This document shows, piece by piece, positions 33,608 through 45,673 of a stretch of DNA of 64,000 nucleotides (position 1 is its first letter; each line of letters begins with the position of its first letter). The notes below the pieces were generated by a model, which made no database searches, was not told the DNA's origin, and worked only from the letters and a program-made list of their open reading frames with translations. The translations under genes were made by a program, and so were the position numbers. The DNA is from Bradyrhizobium sp. AUGA SZCCT0176 (lineage in GTDB: Bacteria; Pseudomonadota; Alphaproteobacteria; Rhizobiales; Xanthobacteraceae), in assembly GCF_018130145.1 (NCBI RefSeq), contig NZ_JAFCMB010000001.1:1-64000 (forward strand), given 5' to 3'.

Positions 33608-34965
33608 TGCGCAAGACTTCAGTAATTCTCCTCAGCGCCGCCACCGGCGCAGCATTGACGCTCTTCGTGACGCAGCCTCGTTCTGTGCTGATGGGATCGG
33701 TCGCGCGTGCGGCGACCTCGGATACCTATCGCCAGCTCAATCTGTTCGGCGATGTATTCGAGCGCGTGCGCAGCGACTACGTCGAGAAGCCGGACGATTC
33801 CAAGCTGGTCGAGTCCGCCATCTCGGGCATGCTGGCCGGTCTCGATCCGCATTCCAGCTACATGGACGCCAAGAGCTTCCGCGACATGCAGGTGCAGACC
33901 CGCGGTGAGTTCGGCGGCCTCGGCATCGAAGTCACGATGGAAGACGGTCTGATCAAGGTCGTGTCCCCGATCGACGACACGCCGGCGTCGAAGGCCGGCA
34001 TCATGGCCAACGACATCATCACCAATCTCGACGACGAAGCCGTGCAGGGTCTCACCCTCAACCAGGCCGTCGAGAAGATGCGCGGGCCGGTCAACACCAA
34101 GATCCGGCTCAAGATCATCCGCAAGGGCCAGGACAATCCGATCGAAGTCACGCTGGTACGCGACAATATCCGCGTCCGCTCGGTGCGCGCCCGCGTCGAA
34201 AGCGAAGATATCGCCTATATCCGCATCACGACCTTCAACGAACAGACCACCGAGGGCCTCAAGCGCGAGATCGGCAATCTGACGAATCAGATCGGCGCCG
34301 ACAAGCTGAAGGGCTTCATCATCGACATGCGCAACAATCCCGGCGGCTTGCTGGAGGAAGCGGTGACGGTTTCCGACACCTTCCTCGAGCGCGGCGAGAT
34401 CGTCTCGACCCGCGGCCGCAATGCCGAGGAAACCCAGCGCCGCGCTGCGCATGTCGGCGACCTGACAAAGGGCAAGCCGGTGATCGTGCTGATCAACGGT
34501 GGCTCCGCCTCCGCTTCCGAAATCGTGGCGGGTGCGCTGCAGGACCACAAGCGCGCGACGCTGATCGGTACCCGCTCTTTCGGCAAGGGCTCGGTCCAGA
34601 CCATCATCCCGCTCGGCAGCGGCAACGGCGCGCTGCGTCTGACCACCGCGCGCTATTACACGCCGTCGGGCAAATCTATCCAGGCCAAAGGCATCGTTCC
34701 CGATATCGAGGTGCTGCAGGACGTCCCCGACGAGCTGAAGTCGCGTACCGACACCAAGGGCGAAGCCTCGCTCCGCGGCCATCTGAAGAACGACGGCGAC
34801 GAGAAGACCGGCTCGCAATCCTACGTGCCGCCGGACGCCAAGGACGACAAGGCGCTGAAGACCGCGGCCGACCTGCTGCACGGCATCAAGTCTACCGCCA
34901 CCGCGGCGCCCGCGACCGGCGACAAGGCGGCGATCGACAAGCCCGCCACCAAGGCGGCGAACTGA
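33604..34965 (+). CDS. ctpA: Carboxyl-terminal processing protease CtpA (S41 family)
   Basis: A 453-residue periplasmic protease. It has a signal-anchor-like N-terminus (residues 5-27), a PDZ domain (about 95-180, GGLGIEVTMEDGLIKVVSPIDDTPASKAGI) and the S41 core (190-385). The catalytic Ser lies in NGGSASASEIVAGAL and the Lys in GTRSFGKGSVQTI. Known relatives trim envelope proteins, including lytic transglycosylases and endopeptidases. The C-terminal 60 residues are Ala/Lys-rich. Coupled to the envC-like gene and followed by a strong terminator. Confidence 0.94.
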   Translation: MMRKTSVILLSAATGAALTLFVTQPRSVLMGSVARAATSDTYRQLNLFGDVFERVRSDYVEKPDDSKLVESAISGMLAGLDPHSSYMDAKSFRDMQVQTRGEFGGLGIEVTMEDGLIKVVSPIDDTPASKAGIMANDIITNLDDEAVQGLTLNQAVEKMRGPVNTKIRLKIIRKGQDNPIEVTLVRDNIRVRSVRARVESEDIAYIRITTFNEQTTEGLKREIGNLTNQIGADKLKGFIIDMRNNPGGLLEEAVTVSDTFLERGEIVSTRGRNAEETQRRAAHVGDLTKGKPVIVLINGGSASASEIVAGALQDHKRATLIGTRSFGKGSVQTIIPLGSGNGALRLTTARYYTPSGKSIQAKGIVPDIEVLQDVPDELKSRTDTKGEASLRGHLKNDGDEKTGSQSYVPPDAKDDKALKTAADLLHGIKSTATAAPATGDKAAIDKPATKAAN

Positions 34966-35009
34966 TCGAACCCAAGTCTGTTCGAACCTAAGTCAATTCC
35001 CGTGAAAAA

Positions 35010-35036
35010 GGGCGGCCTTCGGGCCGCCCTTTTTTT
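35010..35036 (+). terminator. Rho-independent terminator after ctpA
   Basis: Perfect stem GGGCGGCC (35010-35017) and GGCCGCCC (35022-35029), TTCG tetraloop, then seven Ts at 35030-35036. It lies about 45 bases after the ctpA stop. Confidence 0.94.
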
Positions 35037-35150
35037 GCCGGTTCCAACTATCCCCCGCGGCATCCCGGGGTGGACGGCTTTTGAGCGGGTCGCGAGCGTT
35101 CGAATCCGGTCCATCGTGGTATCGTCGGCGCGGTTGATTCGGGGAGGTCC

Positions 35151-36356
35151 ATGACGGAAACGGCCGACGAGCTGAGCACGCCGCTCGGACAGGAAACCAA
35201 GCGCAAAAAGCGCCGGTTCCGGCTGCCGTTCACCGCGATGCAGGCACTGGCCGTGCTGCTTGGCCTGTTCCTGGTCGGCTTTGCCACCATCGCCCTGTTT
35301 ACGGACAATCCCTTTGGCGGCGAGCCGGTCGCGCACGTCGCCATGCGCAAGACGCCCGTGGCTGACGAGAAAGCCACCGCGGCCGCGTCCGGTCCCGTCG
35401 AGCAGGCTGCGAAATCCGCGCCCAAACAGACTGCGGCCGGCGAGAACAAGACTGTCACCATCATCGACGGATCCAGCGGCAAGCGGCAGGACGTCGTGAT
35501 CGGCGGCGATGCCGGCAACAACAACGATGCGGAGACAGCGCCCGCAACCGCGATGGCCGGCATCGATCCGCGCCTGCTGGAGAAGTCGCGCTACGGCATG
35601 ATCCCGGTGGTTGCCGACGGCCTGAAGCCGTTTACGGTCTATGCCGCCGACGCCGACCGCGCGAAGGCCGCCAAAATGCCCGTTGTCGCTATCGTCGTTG
35701 GAGGCCTCGGTGTCGGCGCCGCCAAGACGGTTGATGCCATCATGAAGTTGCCGCCCGCCGTGACGCTGGCGTTCACGCCCTACGGGGCCGACCCGACGAA
35801 ACTCGCCGAGCGCGCGCGGGCGCAACGCCACGAGATCCTGCTGCAGGTCCCGATGGAGCCGTTCGATTATCCCGACAACGATCCCGGCCCGCAGACCCTG
35901 CTGACGACGCTGGCGCCCGAGCAGAATATCGACCGTCTGTATTGGCATATGAGCCGGATCCAGGGCTATGCGGGGATCGCCAACTTCATGGGCGCGCGCT
36001 TCGTGGCGACGGACGCCGTGATGCAGCCGATCCTCCGCGAGGCGGCCAAGCGCGGCCTCGGCTATCTCGATGACGGCTCCACCCCGCGTAGCGCCGCCCC
36101 CGCATTGGCGGCGGGTCAGGCGATGCCCTTCACCAAGGCCGATTTCACCATCGACGCGGTGCCGACCTCGGCCGAGATCGACCGGACGCTGCTCAAGCTC
36201 GAAACCTTGGCCAAGGAACGCGGCTTGGCCGTCGGCGTCGCCTCTGCCCTGCCGATTTCGATCGAGCGGATCGCCGCCTGGATCAAGACGCTCGAGAACC
36301 GTGGCATCCTGCTTGTGCCATTGACAACGGCGATGCTGAAATCAAAATCAGGCTAG
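35151..36356 (+). CDS. Divergent polysaccharide deacetylase family protein (YibQ)
   Basis: A 401-residue envelope protein. One membrane segment (30-50) follows a basic start (KRKKRRFRLP). An Ala/Lys-rich stretch then leads to a deacetylase-like barrel at about 175-395 (VVAIVVGGLGVGAAKTVDAI, LLQVPMEPFDYPDNDPGPQTLL, GYLDDGS). The family is a distant relative of NodB-type deacetylases and lacks the usual His metal motif, so catalysis is unproven. In alphaproteobacteria it is regularly found between ctpA and rppH, as here, and may take part in cell-wall processing. Confidence 0.88.
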   Translation: MTETADELSTPLGQETKRKKRRFRLPFTAMQALAVLLGLFLVGFATIALFTDNPFGGEPVAHVAMRKTPVADEKATAAASGPVEQAAKSAPKQTAAGENKTVTIIDGSSGKRQDVVIGGDAGNNNDAETAPATAMAGIDPRLLEKSRYGMIPVVADGLKPFTVYAADADRAKAAKMPVVAIVVGGLGVGAAKTVDAIMKLPPAVTLAFTPYGADPTKLAERARAQRHEILLQVPMEPFDYPDNDPGPQTLLTTLAPEQNIDRLYWHMSRIQGYAGIANFMGARFVATDAVMQPILREAAKRGLGYLDDGSTPRSAAPALAAGQAMPFTKADFTIDAVPTSAEIDRTLLKLETLAKERGLAVGVASALPISIERIAAWIKTLENRGILLVPLTTAMLKSKSG

Positions 36357-36437
36357 GGATCAACCTGATGGCGCCGATCCGGCATTGCCGGCTTCGCCCG
36401 CCTGATCGCTCGAACTGTGTGTAGGAAACCTGACGGA

Positions 36438-36941
36438 ATGGCGCGCTACGAAGACCTGCCTTACCGGACATGCGTCGGCATGATGCTGATCAACGCAGCG
36501 GGGCTGGTCTTCATCGGTCGCCGCGCCGGAGGCATCGAGCATGTCGACGAGACGCACGTCTGGCAGATGCCGCAAGGCGGCGTCGACCCCGGTGAGGACA
36601 CTTGGGCGGCGGCGAAGCGCGAGCTCTACGAGGAAACCAGCGTCCGATCGGTGGAGAAGCTCGGCGAGGTCTCCGACTGGCTGATCTACGACATTCCGCG
36701 CACCGTGGCCGGCCGGACCTGGAAGGGCCGTTACCGCGGGCAGCGCCAGAAATGGTTTGCGGTCCGCTTCACCGGCAAGGATAGCGAGATCAATGTCGCG
36801 AGCCCCGGCGGCGGCCACAAGGCCGAATTCATCAGTTGGCGCTGGGAGCCGATGAAGAATCTTCCGAATCTGATCGTGCCGTTCAAGCGGCCGGTCTATG
36901 AACGCGTGGTGAAGGAATTTTCCGGCCTCGCGGGCAAGTAA
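36438..36941 (+). CDS. rppH: RNA pyrophosphohydrolase RppH, copy 1 (Nudix)
   Basis: Removes 5' pyrophosphate from mRNA and so starts decay; also acts on dinucleoside polyphosphates. 167 residues. The Nudix box runs from [20 protein letters not shown], followed by TSV where the consensus has TGx. [12 protein letters not shown] and [12 protein letters not shown] are RppH hallmarks. Start at ATG 36438 ([17 protein letters not shown]). A second RppH-like gene follows after a 127-base palindromic repeat. Confidence 0.93.
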   Translation: MARYEDLPYRTCVGMMLINAAGLVFIGRRAGGIEHVDETHVWQMPQGGVDPGEDTWAAAKRELYEETSVRSVEKLGEVSDWLIYDIPRTVAGRTWKGRYRGQRQKWFAVRFTGKDSEINVASPGGGHKAEFISWRWEPMKNLPNLIVPFKRPVYERVVKEFSGLAGK

Positions 36942-36947
36942 TGTATC

Positions 36948-37074
36948 CGTCATTCCGGGGCGTGAGCGAAGCGAGCGAACTACGATGTGCTATTGCACAG
37001 CGGAGAATCTCGAGATTCCCCGATGCGCAGTTTGCGCATCTGTGATCTGGTCCTTCGGACCATCCCGGAATGAC
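36948..37074. repeat. Palindromic repeat (GTCATTCCGGG...CCCGGAATGAC family)
   Basis: Outer ends CGTCATTCCGGGG (36948-36960) and CCCGGAATGACG (37063-37074) are complementary. Between them lie GAATCTCGAGATTC and CGCAGTTTGCGC hairpins and GGTCCTTCGGACC. The same plan recurs at 60941-61041. It separates the two rppH genes. Confidence 0.85.
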
Positions 37075-37094
37075 GCCAAACGCATCAACCTTCG

Positions 37095-37604
37095 ATGACA
37101 GATACAAAACCCTACCGCCCCAATGTCGGGATCGCCCTGTTCAATGCCGCCGGTCAGGTGCTGATCGGCCGGCGCTTTCGCGACGATGGACCCGAGATCA
37201 TCCTCCCCGGTCTCGAATGGCAGATGCCGCAGGGCGGCATCGACGCCGACGAGAACCCGCGCGATGCCGTGATGCGCGAACTCTGGGAGGAGACCGGCGC
37301 AGTCAGCGCCGAGCATCTCGGTGAAACCGACTGGATGACTTACGAGTTTCCGCCCTATGACGGTCCGCCCTCGCATCGCCTCGCAAAATTCCGCGGCCAG
37401 CGGCAGAAATGGTTCGCCCTGCGCTACACCGGGCGCGACGACGAGATCGACCCGCTGACGCCGCGCAACGGGCAGCCGGCCGAATTCGACCAATGGCGTT
37501 GGGAACGGCTCGACCGCGTCGCCGATCTCGTGGTGCCGTTCCGGCGCGAGGTGTACATGGCCGTCGCCGCGGCGTTCGCACGATTTTCAACCACGCCGAC
37601 TTGA
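37095..37604 (+). CDS. RNA pyrophosphohydrolase-like Nudix hydrolase, copy 2
   Basis: A 169-residue RppH paralogue. It carries YRPNVGIALFNAAGQVLIGRR at the start, a perfect Nudix box (GGIDADENPRDAVMRELWEE followed by TGA), [14 protein letters not shown] and PFRREVYMAVAAAF. It is as close to the E. coli RppH pattern as copy 1, with an exact Nudix consensus, so which copy is the main mRNA decapping-like enzyme cannot be told. Start ATG 37095. It is followed after 10 bases by a HAD hydrolase. Confidence 0.92.
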   Translation: MTDTKPYRPNVGIALFNAAGQVLIGRRFRDDGPEIILPGLEWQMPQGGIDADENPRDAVMRELWEETGAVSAEHLGETDWMTYEFPPYDGPPSHRLAKFRGQRQKWFALRYTGRDDEIDPLTPRNGQPAEFDQWRWERLDRVADLVVPFRREVYMAVAAAFARFSTTPT

Positions 37605-37614
37605 GAAAGTGCCG

Positions 37615-38283
37615 ATGCCGATCCGCGCGATATTTTTCGACGTTGGCGAGACGCTGATCGACGAAACGCGCCTGCTGCACGGCTGGGCCGACACCATGGG
37701 CGTCGATAGGGCCGAGTTTCTGGCCGTGCTCGACGATATCATTGCCAAAGGCGAAAATTACCGCCTGATCTTCGAGCGGCTGCGGCCGGGTTTTGACGTC
37801 CGTGCCGCCGCCGCCGAGCGCAAGCGAAGCGGAACTGATTTCAGGATTGAAGCGCGCGATCTCTATGCCGACGCCAGGGCATGCCTGTCCGAACTGACGC
37901 AAGACGGCTGGTTTGTCGGTATCGCCGGCAATCAGCCGCCCACGGCCAAGGCGGCGCTCGAATCGTTCGGCCTGGAGGCCAGATTGATCACGACCTCGGC
38001 GGAGCTCGGCGTCGACAAGCCTTCGCTCGATTTCTATCGCGAGACCCTCGCGAAGACCTCCACAATGTCCGAGTTCGATCCAGCCGAAGTGCTCTATGTC
38101 GGTGACCGTCTCGATAACGACGTCATTCCGGCACGGAATTTTGGCATGAAGACCGCCTTACTTGAACGCGGCCCTTGGGGTCGCAACCATGTTCGCTGGC
38201 CCGATGCCGCGCTCGCCGATTTCATACTGAAAGATCTGGCCGGATTGCCGGCATTGCTGCGCGGGATGAAAGCGCAGAGCTGA
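37615..38283 (+). CDS. HAD-superfamily hydrolase
   Basis: A 222-residue haloacid-dehalogenase-like phosphatase. Motif I is FFDVGETLI (the Asp nucleophile is the first Asp; the second reads Glu in DVGET), motif II lies near AGNQPP, motif III Lys in GVDKPS and motif IV in YVGDRLDNDV. An alpha-helical cap follows motif I (residues 15-85). The missing general-acid Asp of the usual DxD weakens but does not rule out phosphatase activity. ATG 37615 is preferred; GTG 37609 is possible. It closes the plus-strand run before the convergent atp operon. Confidence 0.87.
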   Translation: MPIRAIFFDVGETLIDETRLLHGWADTMGVDRAEFLAVLDDIIAKGENYRLIFERLRPGFDVRAAAAERKRSGTDFRIEARDLYADARACLSELTQDGWFVGIAGNQPPTAKAALESFGLEARLITTSAELGVDKPSLDFYRETLAKTSTMSEFDPAEVLYVGDRLDNDVIPARNFGMKTALLERGPWGRNHVRWPDAALADFILKDLAGLPALLRGMKAQS

Positions 38284-38409
38284 TATAAGCCGCTAGTTCG
38301 GTCCGACCGTGACTGGTCCGATCGCGGCGATGCGGCAATCAGTGTCGCGCTTGGCGCACCCGCTGAGAGCTTCGTTGACCGGGGCGGCTCGCGAAAGAAA
38401 TACTGCCGC

Positions 38410-38446
38410 AAAAAAGTTCAGCGCCCGTCACGGTGTGACGAGCGCT
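38410..38446 (-). terminator. Rho-independent terminator of the atp operon
   Basis: On the minus strand AGCGCTCGTCAC (38446-38435) and GTGACGGGCGCT (38431-38420) form a stem with an ACC loop and one mismatch, then GAAC and TTTTTT (38415-38410). It lies about 50 bases past the atpC stop. A second GC hairpin (38471-38493) precedes it directly after the stop codon. Confidence 0.88.
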
Positions 38447-38493
38447 GGTGTTATCAGGGGCCTTCATTGCGCCCCGGAGCGGGACCCCGGGGC

Positions 38494-38901
38494 TTAATGC
38501 ATCGCCGTCGTGCTGATCTGGTGCTCGATGCTCTTGAAGTGATCGAGCCGCTCGATGGCGTGGTCGAGTTCGGAGCCTTCCTTCTCGGCGAGCTTGGCTT
38601 CCATCTCGGCAATCGTCTCGGCGAACTGCGTCCTGTCGAGCTCCTGCGTCGAGATGGCGACGTCGGCGAGCACGGTGAGGCCCTTCTCCGACACTTCGGC
38701 AAGGCCACCAAGCACGATGATCTTCTGATGCGTGCCGCCGGAGGTGATGGTCAAGATGCCCGGACGGACTGCGGCCACAACCGGCGCATGGCCGGCCAGC
38801 ACGCCGAAATCGCCTTCGACGCCGGGCACGTCAACCTGATCGACTTCGCCGGAGAAGGCGAGTTTTTCGGGGGAGACCAGATCGAAGTGGAAGGTGGCCA
38901 T
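38494..38901 (-). CDS. atpC: ATP synthase F1 subunit epsilon
   Basis: A 135-residue central-stalk subunit that can inhibit ATP hydrolysis. The beta-sandwich domain (1-85, [20 protein letters not shown] and [19 protein letters not shown]) is followed by helical C-terminal hairpin (90-135). Last gene of the atp operon, 97 bases after atpD; the gap holds short repeats. Confidence 0.96.
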   Translation of the reverse strand: MATFHFDLVSPEKLAFSGEVDQVDVPGVEGDFGVLAGHAPVVAAVRPGILTITSGGTHQKIIVLGGLAEVSEKGLTVLADVAISTQELDRTQFAETIAEMEAKLAEKEGSELDHAIERLDHFKSIEHQISTTAMH

Positions 38902-38927
38902 GGAGTAGTCCTGCGAATAGGAAGTGG

Positions 38928-38997
38928 CGCGTAGCGAATAGTGAGTGGCGAATGGAAAGGCGAATATCTATTCGCTACTCCCTGTTCGCCATTCGCC
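38928..38997. repeat. Short repeated GCGAATGG/CTATTCGC motifs between atpD and atpC
   Basis: The 97-base gap contains GCGAATAG, GGCGAATGG, GGCGAATAT on one strand and CTATTCGC, TTCGCCATTCGCC inverted, so it can fold in several ways. Similar wording (GGCCAATGGCGAAGGGCGAGC) occurs near 19200. It may lower atpC expression or protect the upstream mRNA. Confidence 0.5.
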
Positions 38998-41377
<2,380 letters not shown>

Positions 41378-41482
41378 TCTTAGTTCACCCCGGCGATCTG
41401 ATCTCTATGACCTGATCGCAAGCCCTCTTTCATCAGGCCCGGCGTTAAGCCGGGCCAAACCTTTAGTTAGTCGGCCGGCACA

Positions 41483-43596
<2,114 letters not shown>

Positions 43597-44240
43597 ACTC
43601 GCAAGGGAAAAACCGTCGCCACGGAAGCGGCGCCTAGCGATCCAAGCCCTTGGAATTCAAGCGGGACTTCGATTTTCGACCGGCACGAGAGGTGCCGGGA
43701 TCGTTAAAATCGCGGCTTTGCTAACATAGCAAGCGCGCAGGTGCAACATGACGGCGCGCGCGGGCGATGCCTAGTCGCACGACTATTTTAATTGGCCTCT
43801 AATCCAATTTTCCAAGGCAAGTTTTTCAGCGCCAGTTCGCAGCGAAACGCCCGTCACGATTTTGCCGCGCAGGCCCGCGCCGGAACGGCGCGTCAGCGAC
43901 AAGCTCAATCGTTCCGCCCGTATTTGCATGGGCGCCATGTATCTCCGGAACAACCCGAATCCGGTTCCCCGCCGTTTACTTGCCGTAACGTCGCGAACAC
44001 TAACGAACACTTAACTCATCAATAATTCCAAGTATTGGAATGGTTAAAAATTCGTTAAAGCAATGTATTAATAAATATGATTCGATTAGTTGATCTAGGT
44101 AACAAGATATGTCAGCCAGCGAAAAACGAGGATTACTGCCCAATTCATGCCTCATTGCCTAATCAAACGGCCATCTCACACACGGGAACGGGGGTTCCAC
44201 TTGTCACATATGTGGCAATACTGTCTGAGGGATTATTTAT
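43597..44240. other. Long intergenic region between atpH and the RlpA-like gene
   Basis: About 640 bases. Bases 43700-43740 contain an inverted pair TTGCTA/TAGCAA and, on the minus strand, a possible -35/-10 set (TTGCTA, 17 bases, TTTTAA) for the atp operon. Bases 44000-44110 are strongly AT-rich, with TTAAAAATTCGTTAAAG and ATTAATAAATATGATTCG, unusual for this genome, and are the likely control region of the RlpA-like gene. A minus-strand frame at 43783-44010 shows no family I know and is left out. Confidence 0.45.
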
Positions 44241-44738
44241 ATGTTGAATACGAAGAACCTGCTGCCGGGATCTATCATCCGGTCGCGTACAGCGTTCGCT
44301 TTGATTGCCGCAACTCTCCTGGCCGGTGGCAGCATTACCGAAGCTTCGGCCAAATCCAGGCACCACCGTCATCACCATCACCATTCCCACCACGCCCAAA
44401 AGGCCAACAGCAATTGGCAGGACGCCAACGCCTCGATCGGCTCAAGCTCCGGGCGCAGCTTCTCGGGCATGGCTTCCTTTTACGGCAATGAATCCGGCAG
44501 CAAGACCGCGTCCGGCCAGCGTTTCAACCAGAACGCCATGACCGCCGCCCACCGCAGCCTGCCGTTCGGCACCAAGCTCAGGGTGACCCATGGCGGCCGC
44601 AGCGTCATCGTCACCATCAACGACCGCGGCCCGTTCATTAAGGGGCGCGTGCTCGACCTTTCGACCGGCGCTGCCAGCGCGGTCGGACTGACCCGCGCCA
44701 AGGGCGTCGGCCGCATCACCGCCGAGGTCGTCTCCTAA
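44241..44738 (+). CDS. RlpA-like double-psi beta-barrel protein with His-rich segment
   Basis: A 165-residue exported protein. Signal peptide 14-37 (cleavage likely after ASA), then a His-rich stretch (RHHRHHHHHSHHAQ, about 40-53), a Ser-rich linker and a DPBB domain (about 72-165). The DPBB has GMASFYGNESGSKTASGQRFNQNAMTAAH and the VTINDRGPFIKGRVLDLS signature with the Asp of the lytic site. RlpA proteins cut or bind denuded glycan at the septum; there is no SPOR domain here, so septal targeting is not shown. The His run may bind metal. The upstream AT-rich region and downstream terminator mark a single-gene unit. Confidence 0.9.
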   Translation: MLNTKNLLPGSIIRSRTAFALIAATLLAGGSITEASAKSRHHRHHHHHSHHAQKANSNWQDANASIGSSSGRSFSGMASFYGNESGSKTASGQRFNQNAMTAAHRSLPFGTKLRVTHGGRSVIVTINDRGPFIKGRVLDLSTGAASAVGLTRAKGVGRITAEVVS

Positions 44739-44828
44739 AAGCGCTGATCAAGCGCCGTTTCCGGTTCAACAGACCTGGTAAGCGTTGCGTAGCGTAACGA
44801 TCGCGGAATCTTTCGCGCACCGATAAGG

Positions 44829-44859
44829 GCCTGCCGTCGCAAATGACGGCAGGCTTTTT
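44829..44859 (+). terminator. Rho-independent terminator after the RlpA-like gene
   Basis: Perfect 10-bp stem GCCTGCCGTC (44829-44838) / GACGGCAGGC (44845-44854), six-base loop, TTTTT at 44855-44859 followed by ATTT. About 90 bases after the stop. Confidence 0.93.
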
Positions 44860-45019
44860 ATTTGGGCGCGCTCGAGCCGGCAGGGCCACTCGCTGCTACC
44901 CCGCCCGCACGGCGCGGAGCCGCTCTGGCCACCACGGTGGCAGGAGGATCGTGCTAGGTTCCGAAGGCAACAGGCGCACCGCCTTCCGCAGCCTTGAACC
45001 AGCACTGACGAGATCGATC

Positions 45020-45643
45020 ATGAGCCAGATCAAAACCGTGGAACAACTGAGAAATGTTCTTCCCGAACCCCGGGCGACCACCAAGGCCAAGATAGCTCCC
45101 TATCTCGACGAACAGGCGATCGATTTCCTGCAAACGTGCCCGTTTGGGCTGATGGCCACGGCCGGTCGCGACGGGCCGATCGAGGTATCGCCGAAAGGCG
45201 ACGAGCCCGGGTTCGTCCGCGTCGAAAATGAAACAACGGTTCTGCTCCCGGAACGGGCGGGCAACAACCTTGCGTTCGGCCTGCAGAACATCATCGAGAC
45301 CGGCCGGATCGGGGTGATTTTCCTGCGCCCCCGGACCGGCGAGACGCTGCGGCTCTCGGGCCGGGCCGAGATCTTTGACGATGCCGAACTGCTGGCAACA
45401 CTTGGCAAGGAAGGCCGCCCGGCGCTGCTGGCGATCCGGATCCATATCGAACGCTGCTATTTCCACTGCGCGCGCTCGGTGCTCCGGTCAAAGCTCTGGC
45501 AACCCGAGCATTGGCCGGAACCCAAGCGCATCTCGTTCGGAAAAGTCTTCGCGGCGAGGGCCGGCGCCGACGAGGATCAGGCGGCGAAAATCGATGCCTT
45601 TGTCGAGCAGGGATACACGACCAATCTGTGGTCGAATGGTTGA
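45020..45643 (+). CDS. Pyridoxamine-5'-phosphate-oxidase-like FMN-binding protein
   Basis: A 207-residue split-barrel flavoprotein of the MSMEG_1061-like subgroup. Marks are FLQTCPFGLMATAGRDGPIEVSPKGDEPGFV (residues 35-65), PERAGNNLAFGLQNIIETGRIGVIF and CYFHCARSVLRSKLWQPEHW near the end. Such proteins reduce or oxidise small molecules with FMN or F420; not PdxH itself. ATG 45020 chosen since the open frame further upstream crosses the terminator region. Convergent with priA, 30 bases apart. Confidence 0.87.
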   Translation: MSQIKTVEQLRNVLPEPRATTKAKIAPYLDEQAIDFLQTCPFGLMATAGRDGPIEVSPKGDEPGFVRVENETTVLLPERAGNNLAFGLQNIIETGRIGVIFLRPRTGETLRLSGRAEIFDDAELLATLGKEGRPALLAIRIHIERCYFHCARSVLRSKLWQPEHWPEPKRISFGKVFAARAGADEDQAAKIDAFVEQGYTTNLWSNG

Positions 45644-45673
45644 GGTGGACTGCCACCCGCAAATAATGGGCTT

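Noticed and set aside
33619..34881. 420-codon frame antisense to ctpA
   Set aside because: Shadow of a complete S41 protease gene.
43783..44010. 75-codon minus-strand frame near atpH
   Set aside because: No family, no clear ribosome site, lies in the likely regulatory gap.
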